This document shows positions 51,771-62,670 of a stretch of 64,000 nt of DNA, piece by piece; position 1 is the first letter of the stretch, and every line of letters begins with the position of its first letter. The position numbers and the translations under genes are program-made. The stretch is from Ehretia macrophylla. Taxonomy: Eukaryota > Streptophyta > Magnoliopsida > Boraginales > Ehretiaceae. Location of the stretch: positions 56,089,594 to 56,153,593 of the forward strand of contig CM075780.1 in assembly GCA_037974665.1 (NCBI GenBank), written 5' to 3'. The notes beneath the pieces are model-generated. The model ran no database searches. It was not told where the DNA came from and saw only the letters and a list, made by a program, of their open reading frames with translations.

Positions 51771-52690
51771 AGAAAATCTGGCATAGCTAACATAGGTGCT
51801 GTTGTTAAGGCCTTTTACAATTGCCGAAATGCAATAGTAGCCGCAGGAGACCAAGCAAAGTTGTTATTTTTTAAAGGGTCAGTGAGAGGTGTAGCTATCA
51901 TAGCATACCCCTTAATGAAACGTTTGTAATATCCAGATAGGCCCAAGAACCCACGCAGGCCTTTGCAACTTTTAGGAATGGGCCATTCAAGCACTGCATG
52001 CACCTTACTTTCATCCATTGATACCCCTTGCTACGAAATTATATGTCCCAAATATTCCACCTGCTTTTGGTCGAGTGTGCATTTGGATTGCTTAGTAAAA
52101 AATTGATGAGTTCTCAACGTCTGAAGGACCGTATGTAGATGCTGCACATGTTAATCAAAATCGGCACTATAAACCAATATGTCATCAAAGAACACCAACA
52201 CAAACTTCCTAAAAAATGGCCAAAATGTTTCATTCATGATAGCTTGAAAGGTTGATGAAGCGTTCGTTAACCTGAAAGGCATTACCAAGAATTCATAATG
52301 CCCGTCATGTGTACTAAACGCCGTCTTGTGTACATCCTGAGCTCAGACCTGAATTTGGTGATAACCCGAACGTAAGTTCAATTTTGAGAAATAGCAGGCA
52401 CCATGTAGTTCGTCGAGCAATTCATCCATTGTTGGAATTGGGAATCGATCCTTCACAATAACCGCATTGAGAGCCCGATAATCAATACAAAACCTTTAGG
52501 TTTCATCCTTCTTTTTAACCAATAATATGGGTGAAGAAAACAGACTGTTACTCAGCCTTATAATTCCATCATTTAACATCTCCTGCACCAACCTCTCCAT
52601 TTTCGCTTTCTGAAAATGAAGGTATCAGTATAGCTTCACATTCATAGGAGCTGTATTGGGTTGAAGATGAATGGCATGATCACGTCAAGT
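51771..52690 (-). pseudogene. Element J reverse transcriptase region
   Basis: Minus-strand text includes [62 protein letters not shown] (catalytic DD pair), CTLDQKQVEYLGHIIS and GFLGLSGYYKRFIKGYA. This is the standard gypsy reverse transcriptase order. It is decayed. Confidence 0.88.
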
Positions 52691-53555
52691 TTTCTTATTC
52701 CACTTAGACTAATTGAATCCATTATTTTTTCTAGATAAAATAAATCCGAGTTTTTTTTTTACTTCTTTTCTTACTTATTTAGTTCCCCATCTATACTTCT
52801 TTTTGTATCTATGTAGATTAGAATTAGATATGTAGTGCCAATCTAACACAAGTTCTTATTTTTTTAATATTAGGTAAACAAAATATAAATCATATAAATT
52901 AGATTCATTTTAAATAAAAAAATCCATTTTGATTCTTTTGTTTTTGCCATTGTATTCTTTTTTTTTTTCTCAACATTTATATTGACAACAGTGTATTGAA
53001 CAAATATAATTCATCGTGATAAGTGAAATGGATCCTTTTATTTCTGTCCCATAGGTTTGGTTTTGACTTTCATTTCAAAGGATGGGTTCTTTGATATTTG
53101 ATATTGTGACACCCAAGCCCGAATGCATATATATGTCCTTCATTTGTATATATTTGTGTGCATTTATTCCTTGAAAAAATTTATTTAAAAATAGTCACTA
53201 TTTATAATATTTTCGACTGTTTGATTTTCTCATTTTTGTATTTTTCGCATGTTACTTGACATTTAGGAGGCATGCGAAAATTGAAATTTCATGCATAGCA
53301 TATCGGGAACTCTAGTTATAAAAATATAAGTGTATCGCATGAATAGTATTTTTCAGCATTTTAATTTAGCTTTTATTTGATTTAGCTTTGCATTTGACTT
53401 CATTTGGCCCACCTAGCTTATTTTAACTTGATCCAAACCCATAACCCATGACCCAATTATCCATATAAAGCTACCAAATACATATAATACCAAAAATGAA
53501 CCAAAAATAGGGGAAAAAAAAGAAGGAAAAATCGGCCAAGGGCCAAAAGAGAAGA
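52605..53555. repeat. Inverted duplication, arm 1
   Basis: About 0.95 kb that reappears inverted at 57220-58165 with roughly 5% difference in the 190 bp compared by eye. It contains the start of J reverse transcriptase, the plastid-like stretch, the GATAT duplication and the first 450 bp of solo LTR H. Confidence 0.88.
52695..53104. other. AT-rich stretch resembling a plastid spacer
   Basis: It replaces the protease-to-reverse-transcriptase linker expected in J and appears to resume after solo LTR H at 56248-56345. Composition and wording (CCCATAGGTTTGGTTTTGAC, TTGAACAAATATAATTCATC, AAGTAGGGTCTATCAATTTT) look like chloroplast intergenic DNA. This is an impression from memory; I cannot name the locus. 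Confidence 0.28.
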
Positions 53556-56242
53556 AAATAAAAGAAATTTTCAAGAACCTTGCAAAATTTGATCGTGTGC
53601 TTGCTTAGGAATGTGTTTGAGCCACTGAAGAGCATCTCCCAACCTTCTACATCTTGCATAGGTGAGAGATATAGCATTTTGACATGTTTTAATGTTTATG
53701 CCATAAAATTAAAATTCTTGATTTGTTGTTATATGGTTATGAAATGCTAGATTCTTGTATCAAGTGTTGTTTACATGTATTAAAGACTTGATTTGTGTGG
53801 TATATTGGCTTGGTTATTGAAATTTTGCAAAGGGTCAATTTGAACAAGAAGATGAATAGTAGAGTTTCTAGGGTTTTATGAAATATTGATTCTAAGCTTG
53901 ATTCTATGCTAATTAATGAAACTTTAGGTACTAATGAACCTAGATTAGAGCATCAAATAGTTTGGAAATACTAGGACTGCAAGAACTTTAAGTTAAAGCT
54001 AGATAACGGGCACTATTCACTCAAGATCATTGAATTATGACCCGATACTCGATTTGATAGTTTGTATGGACTCTAGGGATGCTAAAATGGTTACTTGATA
54101 AAATTTATTGAATTCCGATAACATTAAATTTTGAGGTCTTAATTGCATAATAAATAGTGGCCTATTAATATGGTAATCCAGGGTGAGATTAGAGGTTCTA
54201 ATTAGTCTTATATATGTAGGATTGAGTCTAGAACACCTTTATGGCATTGAATTAATCAACGATTTTGGTAGTTGTAGTTCAAAGTGACTAAGAGGCAGTT
54301 GGGGCTTTTGTAGTAAATGTAATTAAAAGTGAGTTTTCATGGTTTGTAGGGGTGTCATAAAGTGTAATTAGAGGAATAGAATGATTGGGTTGGGGGTTAG
54401 CTTGAGTTTCACTTAATATGAGCTTGAATTGAACTACATGTTTATTTTTTAAAGATTGGGAAACATGTTTATATCTTGATAATATTGTTTATACTGTTGT
54501 TCATTGTATTGTTTGTGTGAGGCTATGATTATGATTGGTATACTTAACTACTTGAATGATTACTTAGATTATGTGTTAAATTAAAGTATATAAAATGTGA
54601 CATTTTACCAAAGATAGAATTTTAATAAATATTGTATGATAATTAAGTAAATTATAAGTTAGCTAACCTAGTTAGGTAATTAATGATTGTTGTAGTTAAA
54701 GAGTAATTGAAGTAACGTTTGACCTTATGTTCAAGGTGATTAAGAATGATGTGACGCCAAATCTTGCATCTTGGAGCTTGGTAGAGGTGAGAGAGTTTTT
54801 CATCCTTTTATGCATAATAGCTTATTTTCTTGCTCATAGATGTATCGTTTAGTATAATTGTTAAAGTAGTGTGTGCTTATTGATTAACATATTATGTGTG
54901 AAGACAACCTACTTTGTTGTCCCTCGATCATGTGTTTATTGGTTAATCTTGTATGTTATCATTTTAAGTGCATTGCATCGTAGTTGCGCAACCATTTGGG
55001 CATGGTAGTGTCGGGGAAGCCGGGCGGCATCGAGCTTGCTGGTATACCTTGGCTACTATGGTTGCCCAGTCTCTTTCTATCTAGGGATACCGCCCTGGGA
55101 GAGTTAGGTCGTAGGATCGGGGTACATCCAGAGTACATCTATTAGAGTTATAAGGTGGTATGCCGGCTTATCGTTATCATTATCATTATTATATCGAGAT
55201 TTCTATTCGAGGTTCATGGATCGAGGTTCGTGGATCGAGGTTCGTGGAATGAGTTCAAGGTCAACTGGTATTCCTTATTGTATAACTCTTGCTTGGGTCC
55301 TAAGTCCTTGGAGAGTTACTTGATATCTTTTTTTATTGTGTAACTCTCGTTTGGGCCTTAAGTCCTTGGAGAGTTACCATTGATTGTGTTCCTTATATGT
55401 GTTGTTTAATTTTGCATACTTGAATATTGCTTTGTATTGATACTGTATTTTCATGGTTACTTTACATACTTGTCTTACTATGTTTGTTTCCCTTCTTTGA
55501 TAAGTAATGCTTAGTTTGTTAATTGTATATTAATCTCACATTGTTAATTTATCTTACTGTTGTTTGTTGCATTGCACGAAAACCTATTTGAAAACTCCTT
55601 GATTATAGGTTCCCTCCCTCACTGGCATACGTGTTTAGTATGCTCATTTCAGGTTCAGTTCTTCCGGAGGTTGTCATGGTGAAGGCTCGAGAGTTTCCTT
55701 GAGTGAATGCCTTAGTTATTTGATTGCACCGATGTAAATTATGTGTATGTTATGTATTCTCTGAGGCATGTGTGCCTTACTTATATTAATTGGTTGTATT
55801 AAATGTAATCAAGATAGTCTCTCCTAGAGATAGCGGTCTGTAATATTCCCTAATGCTTTACTTTTATTGCTTACTTCATTGCCTAAGGGTTTGCATGCTT
55901 GTGTGGTTTAGGTGATGGTGGGTGAAGGACTTAAATTATAAGAAAGTCAAGTGGATAGGATTAGAGTGGTATAATAACTGGTTTTATAACATAGTATGTC
56001 AATAACTTATGGGAATGCTTGCCTGTGTGTTGTATATTATTGAAAATAGGAAGGCTCGGATGACCTTATAGTCTTTGGAAATTAATAAATAAATGTTGTA
56101 AATTGTATTGTGCCTATTTCTTCTGAATACAAGTTGTGGATGGTCCTATAAACAAGAGAAACTCTGCTCATTTTCTTCATTTTTTCGTGACCTCGGGATT
56201 TGGAAGCGGGGGTCCGGTCTCGTGAGGAATCGATGTATTACA
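53105..56242 (+). mobile_element. Solo LTR H
   Basis: 3,138 bp beginning TGTGACACCCAAGCCCGAATG and ending GAATCGATGTATTACA, flanked by a perfect GATAT duplication (53100-53104 and 56243-56247). There is no interior, primer site or second full LTR. It carries the shared module TTAGGTCGTAGG at 55104-55115 followed by GGTACATCCAGAGTACATC. A 14-bp unit TCGAGGTTCGTGGA is repeated three times at 55207-55248, and a segment with AAGTCCTTGGAGAGTTAC is repeated at about 55279 and 55337. Confidence 0.9.
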
Positions 56243-56338
56243 GATATAAGGATACATAAGTTTTTTTTTTTTTTTTTATTGAAATGAAATGGAAAAAGTA
56301 GATAATATTAAGTAGGGTCTATCAATTTTGACATTTAT

Positions 56339-57067
56339 CTAAATTTTCTCTTGAACTGGAGGCACATGATCTGCAGAGTCCGTAAGTGCCTTTAAGTTGA
56401 AAACCGTGGCTACAAACCTTGTAGCACTCATGCGTTTAACCCCCTTGTATTTTACTTGTGTTAGCGACCGATTTAACTCCCCTTGCAACAATACCTCTAC
56501 ACCATTGTTTACCAAACTCATTGTTAAATTAACATAATCTTGCACCACTGGTCCCAAGGTCGCAAGCCACGAGACACCTAGAACCACATCCGGCCCTTCC
56601 AATGACAATACATACAAATTAGTAGTGATAAGATGACCCTGAATTTCCAGCTGCGCTTGACGAATACACTCGGCTGACAACAATTTTTTACCATTGTCAA
56701 CTGTTACAAACAAATTAAGAATGGATTCCATGGGCAAATTCAAAAACTTTACGACCCGAGTTTGCACAAAATTGTAGATTCTTCTGCTATCAATTGACAC
56801 CTACACCGAATGTCCTACAATGTTACTAGTAAATCAAAAAGTAGTGGGAGAGTGATTACCGGCTAAAGCATGCAAAGAGATTTCAGGCTCTGTTCCTAGC
56901 TCCTCAAGCTGTAACTCCGTTGCTAACAACTCATCATTTGCTGGTATATCAATGTCACTGTCATCGCCGTCAATTAAAAATAATTGTGGTTTGGTTTTGC
57001 AGCAGTGGCCTGGTACGTATTTTTCATCACAATAATAGCATAGACCTTTATCTCTTTGAGCTTGCAC
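56339..57067 (-). pseudogene. Element J zinc knuckle and protease
   Basis: Minus strand. MQAQRDKGLCYYCDEKYVPG starts the zinc-knuckle end of gag, then an acidic linker follows. The protease-like domain has NLFVTVDNGKKL, CIRQAQLEIQGHLITTNLYV and VVLGVSWLATLGPVV, the usual gypsy protease tail. Decayed. A small duplication of a GTGTTTGTGAGGT...TTGGTGTTTGTGGATGAC segment occurs just to the right (57105-57201). Confidence 0.85.
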
Positions 57068-57219
57068 CTCTTTTGTGGTAATGCATTTGGTTATGTATGG
57101 GTATGAAAGTGTTTGTGAGGTGAGGTTGGTGTTTGTGGATGACGATGTAAACTAGTGAGGGAAAGTGGTGTTTGTGAGGTAAAATTGGTGTTTGTGGATG
57201 ACCTTTATCTCTGCGATCC

Positions 57220-58165
57220 TTTTTTTTCTCTTTTTGGCCCTTGGCCGATTTTTCCTTCTTTTTTTTTCATATTTTTGGTTCATTTTTGGTATTATATGTA
57301 TTTGGTAGCTTTAGATGGGTAATTGGGTCATGGGTTATGGGTCAAGTTAAAATAAGCTAGGTGGGCCAAATGAAGTCAAATGCAAAGCTAAATCAAATAA
57401 AAGTTAAATTAAAATGCTGAAAAATACTATTCATGCGATACACTTACATTTTTATAACTAGAGTTCCCGATATGCTATGCATGAAATTTCAATTTTTCCA
57501 TGCCTCCTAAATATCAAGTAACATGCAAAAAATGCAAAAATGAGAAAACTAAACAGTCAAAAATCTTATGAATAGTAACTATTTTAAAATAAGTTTTTTC
57601 AAGAAATAAATGCACATAAATATATACAAATGAAGGACATATGTATGCATTCGGGCTTGGTCGTCACAATATCAAATATCAAAGAACCCATCCTTTGAAA
57701 TGAAAGTCAAAAACCAAACCTATGAGACAGAAATAAAAGGATCCACTTCACTTATCACGATGAATTATATTTGTTCAATACACTGTTGTCAATATAAATG
57801 TTGAGAAAAAAAAAAGAATACAATGGCAAAAACAAAATAATCAAAATGGATTTTTTTATTTAAAATGAATCTAATTTATATGATTTCTATTTTATTTTCC
57901 TAATATTAAAAAAATAAGAACTTGTGTTAGATTGACACTACATATCTAATTCTAATCTACATAGATATAAAAAGAATTGTAGATGGGGAACTAAATAAGT
58001 AAGAAAAAAAGTAGAAAAAAACCCGGATTTATTTTATCCAGAAAAAATAATAGATTCAATTAGTCTAAGTGGAATAAGAAAACTTGACGTGATCATGCCA
58101 TTCATCTTCAACCCAATATAGCTCCTGTGAATGTGAAGCCATACCACTACCCTCAATTTCAGAAA
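57220..58165. repeat. Inverted duplication, arm 2
   Basis: Inverted copy of 52605-53555. Reading leftwards from 58165 it repeats the J reverse-transcriptase start, the plastid-like stretch, the target site and the first 450 bp of H. The TSD-LTR junction of H is preserved (TCGTCACAATATC near 57660-57672), so the duplication happened after H inserted. Confidence 0.88.
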
Positions 58166-58799
58166 ACTCAAGTTTATAAAAACCCTCACCTTGATTTTTT
58201 TCTAAAAAATTAGGCAAAACGATCAGTAGAAAAGTAGAACGCGTCGAGACGAGTTTGAAAATACTTGGTTTGCACCTTGATTTCAATCCTAGCTTTCAAT
58301 TTTAGCAAAATAAGATGAAAATTTCTTTCAATGGTGAACATAGGGTTCATGGCTGGAAATGAAGAAGAAAAAATGATTTTTGTGCATTTTTTTTCTGATT
58401 TTTAAGGTTAAATAGGTTAAAAGTCAAAGTTTGGTCAAACCCGCGTAACCAAAACAGCTTTACGATACTTTACAAAAACTGTCATAACTTCTTCTAGAAA
58501 ACTCCAATTTACGAATGGTTTAAAGCATTAGAAACTAGACTCGTAGAGCTTTCTAACCATATATAATGTGCCACCTAAATCTTCTCCAATTGGTGTAGGT
58601 TTAATTGTAAAGTGTACCCAAAATTTACTCGCAACTTTTGAGTATGACTTATGTAATTGAACTTGATATCCATCTTAAATGTCCCGACATTATTTTCAAC
58701 ACATTTTACACTACTCAATACCTTTTTAAACATTAACGAGTCATTTTCTAAAAAAAAAAAATTAATTTATTTCTCATCGCCTGGGGCACAGGTATTACA
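58160..58799 (-). mobile_element. LTR fragment K
   Basis: In minus sense it begins TGTAATACCTGTGCCCCAGG at 58799 and has LTR-like text (AGTTATGACAG, CTAGTTTCTAATGCTTTAAA, GCCATGAACCC). It has no matching second LTR and is cut off against arm 2. It sits about 30 bp inside the J 5' LTR. The family is unknown. Confidence 0.5.
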
Positions 58800-58830
58800 G
58801 TGATTAACAGCTCTCAACAAAAGCACCAAA

Positions 58831-59223
58831 TGTTATGATTAAAATAAAAAGCAAGAACAATTGAGCAAGCAGAGAGCAAAACTGTATTGAAATTAGTTAA
58901 CAGCTCCAATTACAAAGATAAAAAGCATAGAAATATAGTGTATTCTCTGGATGCTCTGTGGGCTGTGCCATATTGGGCTCACATTCATCGTGGGCATAAC
59001 AGTCAAACTGTGAAATCGCCCTCCATAACCCCAACTTATATATGTATAAGAAGTATTTTAGGATGAAAGATTTATACAAATCTATAATATTTTGGTGGCC
59101 TGGGAAATGCTCGACTGGTTTATATATTAATTATCCAGTCCAAATCCAAATGGTTAGCGGGCTTTCTAAATAAATGAAGCCCAATAATTAAACAGGCCCT
59201 ACAATCGATAACCCAGTCCAACA
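58831..59223 (-). repeat. Element J 5' LTR
   Basis: 393 bp. Minus sense begins TGTTGGACTGGGTTATCG at 59223 and ends TTAATCATAACA at 58831. It is followed at once by TTTGGTGCTTTTGTTGAGAG, a leader seen after 5' LTRs of some plant gypsy elements. A TATATATAAG element lies about 180 bp in. It would transcribe away from RPL35. Its outer edge is 165 bp from the RPL35 start codon. Confidence 0.75.
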
Positions 59224-59388
59224 TTATATCCTCTCACGTGACCATTTACTCGACACGTGCTGGGCTTTATTTTGGGCAGCAATTAGGGTTTTTGACACAC
59301 TGATATGATATTAAAACTTGGCCGTTTGTCTCCTTAGGGTTTCATTTGCCTCCAGAGAGTGAGAGAGCGCGCTAAACAGAGAGACGCC
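59224..59388 (+). promoter_or_regulatory. RPL35 promoter and 5' leader
   Basis: This 165-bp interval has the hallmarks of plant ribosomal-protein promoters. Two telo-boxes are read as TTAGGGTTT at 59283-59291 and 59334-59342. A site II-type TGGGCT lies at 59261-59266. Two CACGTG cores are at 59235-59240 and 59254-59259. A pyrimidine/GA-rich leader with GAGAGTGAGAGAGCGC precedes the ATG. No good TATA box is seen. A further AGCCCA (inverted site II) at 59178-59183 lies inside the neighbouring LTR. The start site is not known. Confidence 0.6.
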
Positions 59389-59747
59389 ATGGGTAAGCAA
59401 TGAAGGCTTTTCTATTTTTTTTTTCATTTTCATTATTGTTTTTCTAAGATGTACGTATATCTATATGTATATATGTATGTGTATAAACAACAGCAAGGAT
59501 TAAGGTACATGAGTTGAGGCAAAAAACAAAGGCTGAGCTTTTGGCTCAGCTGAAGGATCTGAAGGCTGAGCTCGCCCTCCTTCGCGTCGCTAAGGTCACC
59601 GGTGGTGCCCCTAACAAGCTCTCCAAGATGTAAAATTTCTCTCTCTATATTTATATATTTATGTATGTATATGTATGTATCGATGTATGAATTGATGTGT
59701 GTGCGTATTTGCACGAATGCAGTAAGGTGGTGAGGCTGTCAATAGCG

Positions 59748-59785
<38 letters not shown>

Positions 59786-61630
59786 GTTGAGGGATGCATA
59801 CAAGAACAAGAAGTATTTGCCTCTTGATCTCCGTCCCAAGAAGACCAGAGCGATCCGCAGACGCCTCACCAAGCACCAGGTATTATTGCTTTTGTGCCTA
59901 TTCATTTGCTTATTCCTTTTATTCTTATGCCATTTCGTGATTCATGGCTAGTCAGTTTTACTGAACTTGTACTTTTTCTGTTTAATAGCTATAGTTTTCA
60001 TGTTATATCTTCACACTTACTTATAGCAAATGCATGGTTTGAATTTTCGTGGCATTGGCACTGAAATAGGTGCAGGGCGCTTTTAATGTTGGTTGTAGTT
60101 TACCTGTTAATTCGTAATGTAAGATGTTACATATGTGTCTTTAAGGCCTCTGTTCTTATGGGCAATTTGAATTATTATTTTCAAATTGAAAAGCAATTCC
60201 ACACGTATATAATTGCCTCTTTTTATGATCTTGCATATCGGCTATCACATGCTGATTCCATGATGGATATGAGCGAGTGCTTGTTTCCAAAATGCGGGAT
60301 AGGAGGAGTTTACAGCATTGCACCTCCTCTACCATTTCTACTTCAAATATGTATTTATTGCACATTTAATAAGCTCTGTGCCTCAATCATTTGTGTTTTG
60401 AATTCATTCAACAATTTGGGATTTTGAAGTTAAACAACTCTCACCAACTAAATCATAATTGCTCTCAGCAAAGTTCCTTTTAATATTCTGAAATGAATAT
60501 TCCGATTATGAGGAACTTCTGCTTCCTATGTGCTCTACCGATTGCAGTCAGCTTACTTTTATGTTGGTAAAACTCTTAGGTTGCAGAAAGTATGCCGACA
60601 TGCCCATTTTGCTTGACTTATCATATAACATATTACCTTCAAATTCTGAATTCTCCATCACCCAACTTAACATATACATTTTATAGTGGGATTAATTAAA
60701 TAGTATTAGCACTTAGCAGTGCTCCGATTAGTCGTTCAAATACCCACGTCATTCAACACGTGGTTTTTGGGTTTTCCATTTGGATGATGTGCATTGATGT
60801 TTTCAAAAGTTAGTATTGTTGGTGCAGCATTAACAGAACTGGAAGCATAACTCTTCGGTCTTCCTGATATAGGGATCTTGATTAGATTGTCTATTTTGAC
60901 TTTTGGCTACGATTTCATATGAGTGAGAGCTTGTTGTGAGCTCCACATTCATCTTTTTTATTCTGCTTAAGCACATGAAGCTGGGATGTTATCTGACTTG
61001 ATAGATTGGCAGAAAAGCTATCTTATCACTTCATATGATGATCACATGCTGTGTGATTCTGTTCCTAAAACCTTATCTTATCAGGAAACAATTTTGCCTA
61101 TCATTTGAGTTAGCTTTTGGTATATTGCTGCCTTTAATTCAGGTAGCTATATTAAGTTCACAATTACTCTTCTTTTCTATCTCTGTGATAAACTGCTTTC
61201 CACCAATGACTACTTTTCACTGTTTGAATCTATTTTTCGAGTTGTTATGTGGTCACGATATGCTTGCCACCGTGCATGATTGGCGGCCCATATTCTTTCA
61301 TAACTTCCTGTTGTCTTCTTCAGCCTTAGGCTGCACTTTATCGATGGTAGATTCTTTAGAGCCAAATAGATGCTTGAAGTGTGTTTGCTTTTTCAAATTT
61401 GATTTCTATTTAGATAGACAGTGCAGTTTCTTTTGATTTATTATCTTCGGTAGAATTCTATTTAGATGTATGTTATATTTCTGTGTCAAGAAGTTTATAG
61501 ACGTCTTCTCCTTCAGTCTATGGTTTGTTAACATGCTTTGGTTCTAATTTTGCAGGCATCTTTGAAGACAGAGAGGCAGAAGAAGAAAGAAATGTACTTC
61601 CCAATGAGGAAGTATGCCATCAAGGTTTAA
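59389..61630 (+). CDS. RPL35: 60S ribosomal protein L35 (uL29)
   Basis: Structural protein of the large ribosomal subunit. In the uL29 family it binds 25S/5.8S rRNA beside the polypeptide exit tunnel, where chaperones and SRP dock, and yeast L35 also acts in pre-rRNA processing. The exons are 59389-59392, 59494-59629, 59723-59879 and 61556-61630. All three introns have GT-AG ends, and splicing gives 123 residues, the usual plant length. The N-terminus reads [18 protein letters not shown], then a leucine-rich helical hairpin ([19 protein letters not shown]), then the [16 protein letters not shown] helix, the basic [17 protein letters not shown] stretch and the C-terminus [12 protein letters not shown]. 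No frame errors. Exon 1 holds only ATGG, so the start is fixed by splicing to CAAGGATTAAGG. Plus-strand, single-gene unit, close to the divergent LTR of J. Probably functional. Confidence 0.96.
59880..61555 (+). other. RPL35 intron 3 (1,676 bp)
   Basis: Much longer than introns 1 (101 bp) and 2 (93 bp). T-rich, with short open frames at 60086-60427 and 61035-61436 that match no family I know. No transposon ends or convincing snoRNA boxes were found. The 5' site is CAG/GTATTA and the 3' site TTTTGCAG/GCATC. Confidence 0.75.
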
Positions 61631-62268
61631 ATTATCCACTTAGGAAGTGATTTTTGGTGTTTCTACTTTCTAAACACTGAGGACAACTATATTTTTCTTC
61701 TGTTAAATTGTTGGGTTCTCGTAATTTTAATATATATTTTGAAGTTTGAAAGCAACTCGAAATATTTGGTTAGCCCTATTATTATCATTATGTTGTGTCA
61801 TTTTACTAATCTGTGCTTTGAAGCTAGATGTTCGCTTTAAATCTTAGTTTCAATTCCCATTTTCTTTGCTCTTTATTCCCAATTGGGAGAATTACATCAT
61901 AGAATTTGAAGTACTAATTAGGCTGTTGGAAATATCGATTAGATTTTGTTAGAATTCAAGAAGTCATAAACCTTGGGGGTAGTTCCGCCTTGGGTATGTT
62001 ACTCAAAGGTGGTTAGTTCGAGTTTTTTTGGGGTAACTTGATGTTTATGCAACAGTTAATTTTAGGTTCCGGTGAGATTAGTTCGGTAAATTTTGGACAT
62101 TAACGGTTTTCTTTTTAAAAAAAAGACAAAAGAAATCCGAAAGTGACGTTTTCTTTTTTGTGCTAAATACGGAGGTGGGATTGGACTAGTTAGAAATTTC
62201 CTTTGCAGTCTGTAAAGGGTAGTGTGGCGCTACAGCCATCCTTGGCTAATAAATTTCTGAATTATTTA
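61631..62268 (+). other. RPL35 3' flank
   Basis: Probably holds the 3' UTR and polyadenylation region. AT-rich with TTAATATATATTTTG near 61730. No clear single AATAAA site and no other gene was seen. Confidence 0.5.
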
Positions 62269-62670
62269 GGGGTAAATTTCACACTTAGTTTTTATTATTT
62301 ATATGTTTTTTCAATGTAGTTTTTAATGTTTTAAAAGATTTATAGTAGTCTTTAATGTTTACAAAAGTTATTCAAAATAGTCTATATTAGTCAAATTTAG
62401 CTAATTTGGTCTTTATTATTTTTAAAAAAATTTAATTTAGTTCTTATTATTTTAAAAAAAAATTTGATTGAGTCTTTGCATGTGATTTATATTTGAGGAT
62501 TAAATTAAATTTTATAGGAAACAATAGGAATTAAATTGGCTAATGTTGAATAATAGGAATCACTTTGAAATACTTTATAAACAATAGGGAATAATATGAT
62601 TTTTTAAAATATTAAGATTAATTTAAAATAAAAATTATAAACAATAGGGACTAAATGTGAAATTTATTCC
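62269..62670. mobile_element. Hairpin (foldback) MITE, copy 2
   Basis: 402 bp. The left end GGGGTAAATTTCACACTTAG pairs with the right end CTAAATGTGAAATTTATTCC. The internal order of 30-bp sub-repeats matches copy 1 at 45464-45860, but with many C-to-T-like differences, so it looks older. It lies about 640 bp downstream of the RPL35 stop codon. Confidence 0.8.

Larger units (their letters stand above)
51771..59223 (-). mobile_element. Element J: gypsy remnant with one LTR
   Basis: Minus-strand parts in order from the right: 5' LTR 58831-59223; a leader containing TTTGGTGCTTTTGTTGAGAG; a zinc knuckle and protease at 56339-57067; reverse transcriptase at 51771-52690. Between them lie later additions: LTR fragment K, an inverted duplication, solo LTR H and a plastid-like stretch. 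No 3' LTR, RNase H or integrase was recognised; the left end abuts the copia remnant at about 51770. It is heavily broken. The parts look like chromovirus-type gypsy elements with short LTRs (Reina/CRM-like), but the lineage is uncertain. Confidence 0.72.

Noticed and set aside
60785-61110. Possible intronic box C/D snoRNA (TGATGA near 61036)
   Set aside because: No D box at a suitable distance and no terminal stem; the match is to a common hexamer only.
61035-61436. 133-codon open frame in RPL35 intron 3
   Set aside because: It lies wholly within an intron defined by good splice sites and a conserved protein, is T-rich and hydrophobic by composition, and matches nothing known to me.
62269-62670. 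Possible solo LTR downstream of RPL35
   Set aside because: The ends are inverted, not TG...CA, and the arms pair along their length, so it is a hairpin MITE.
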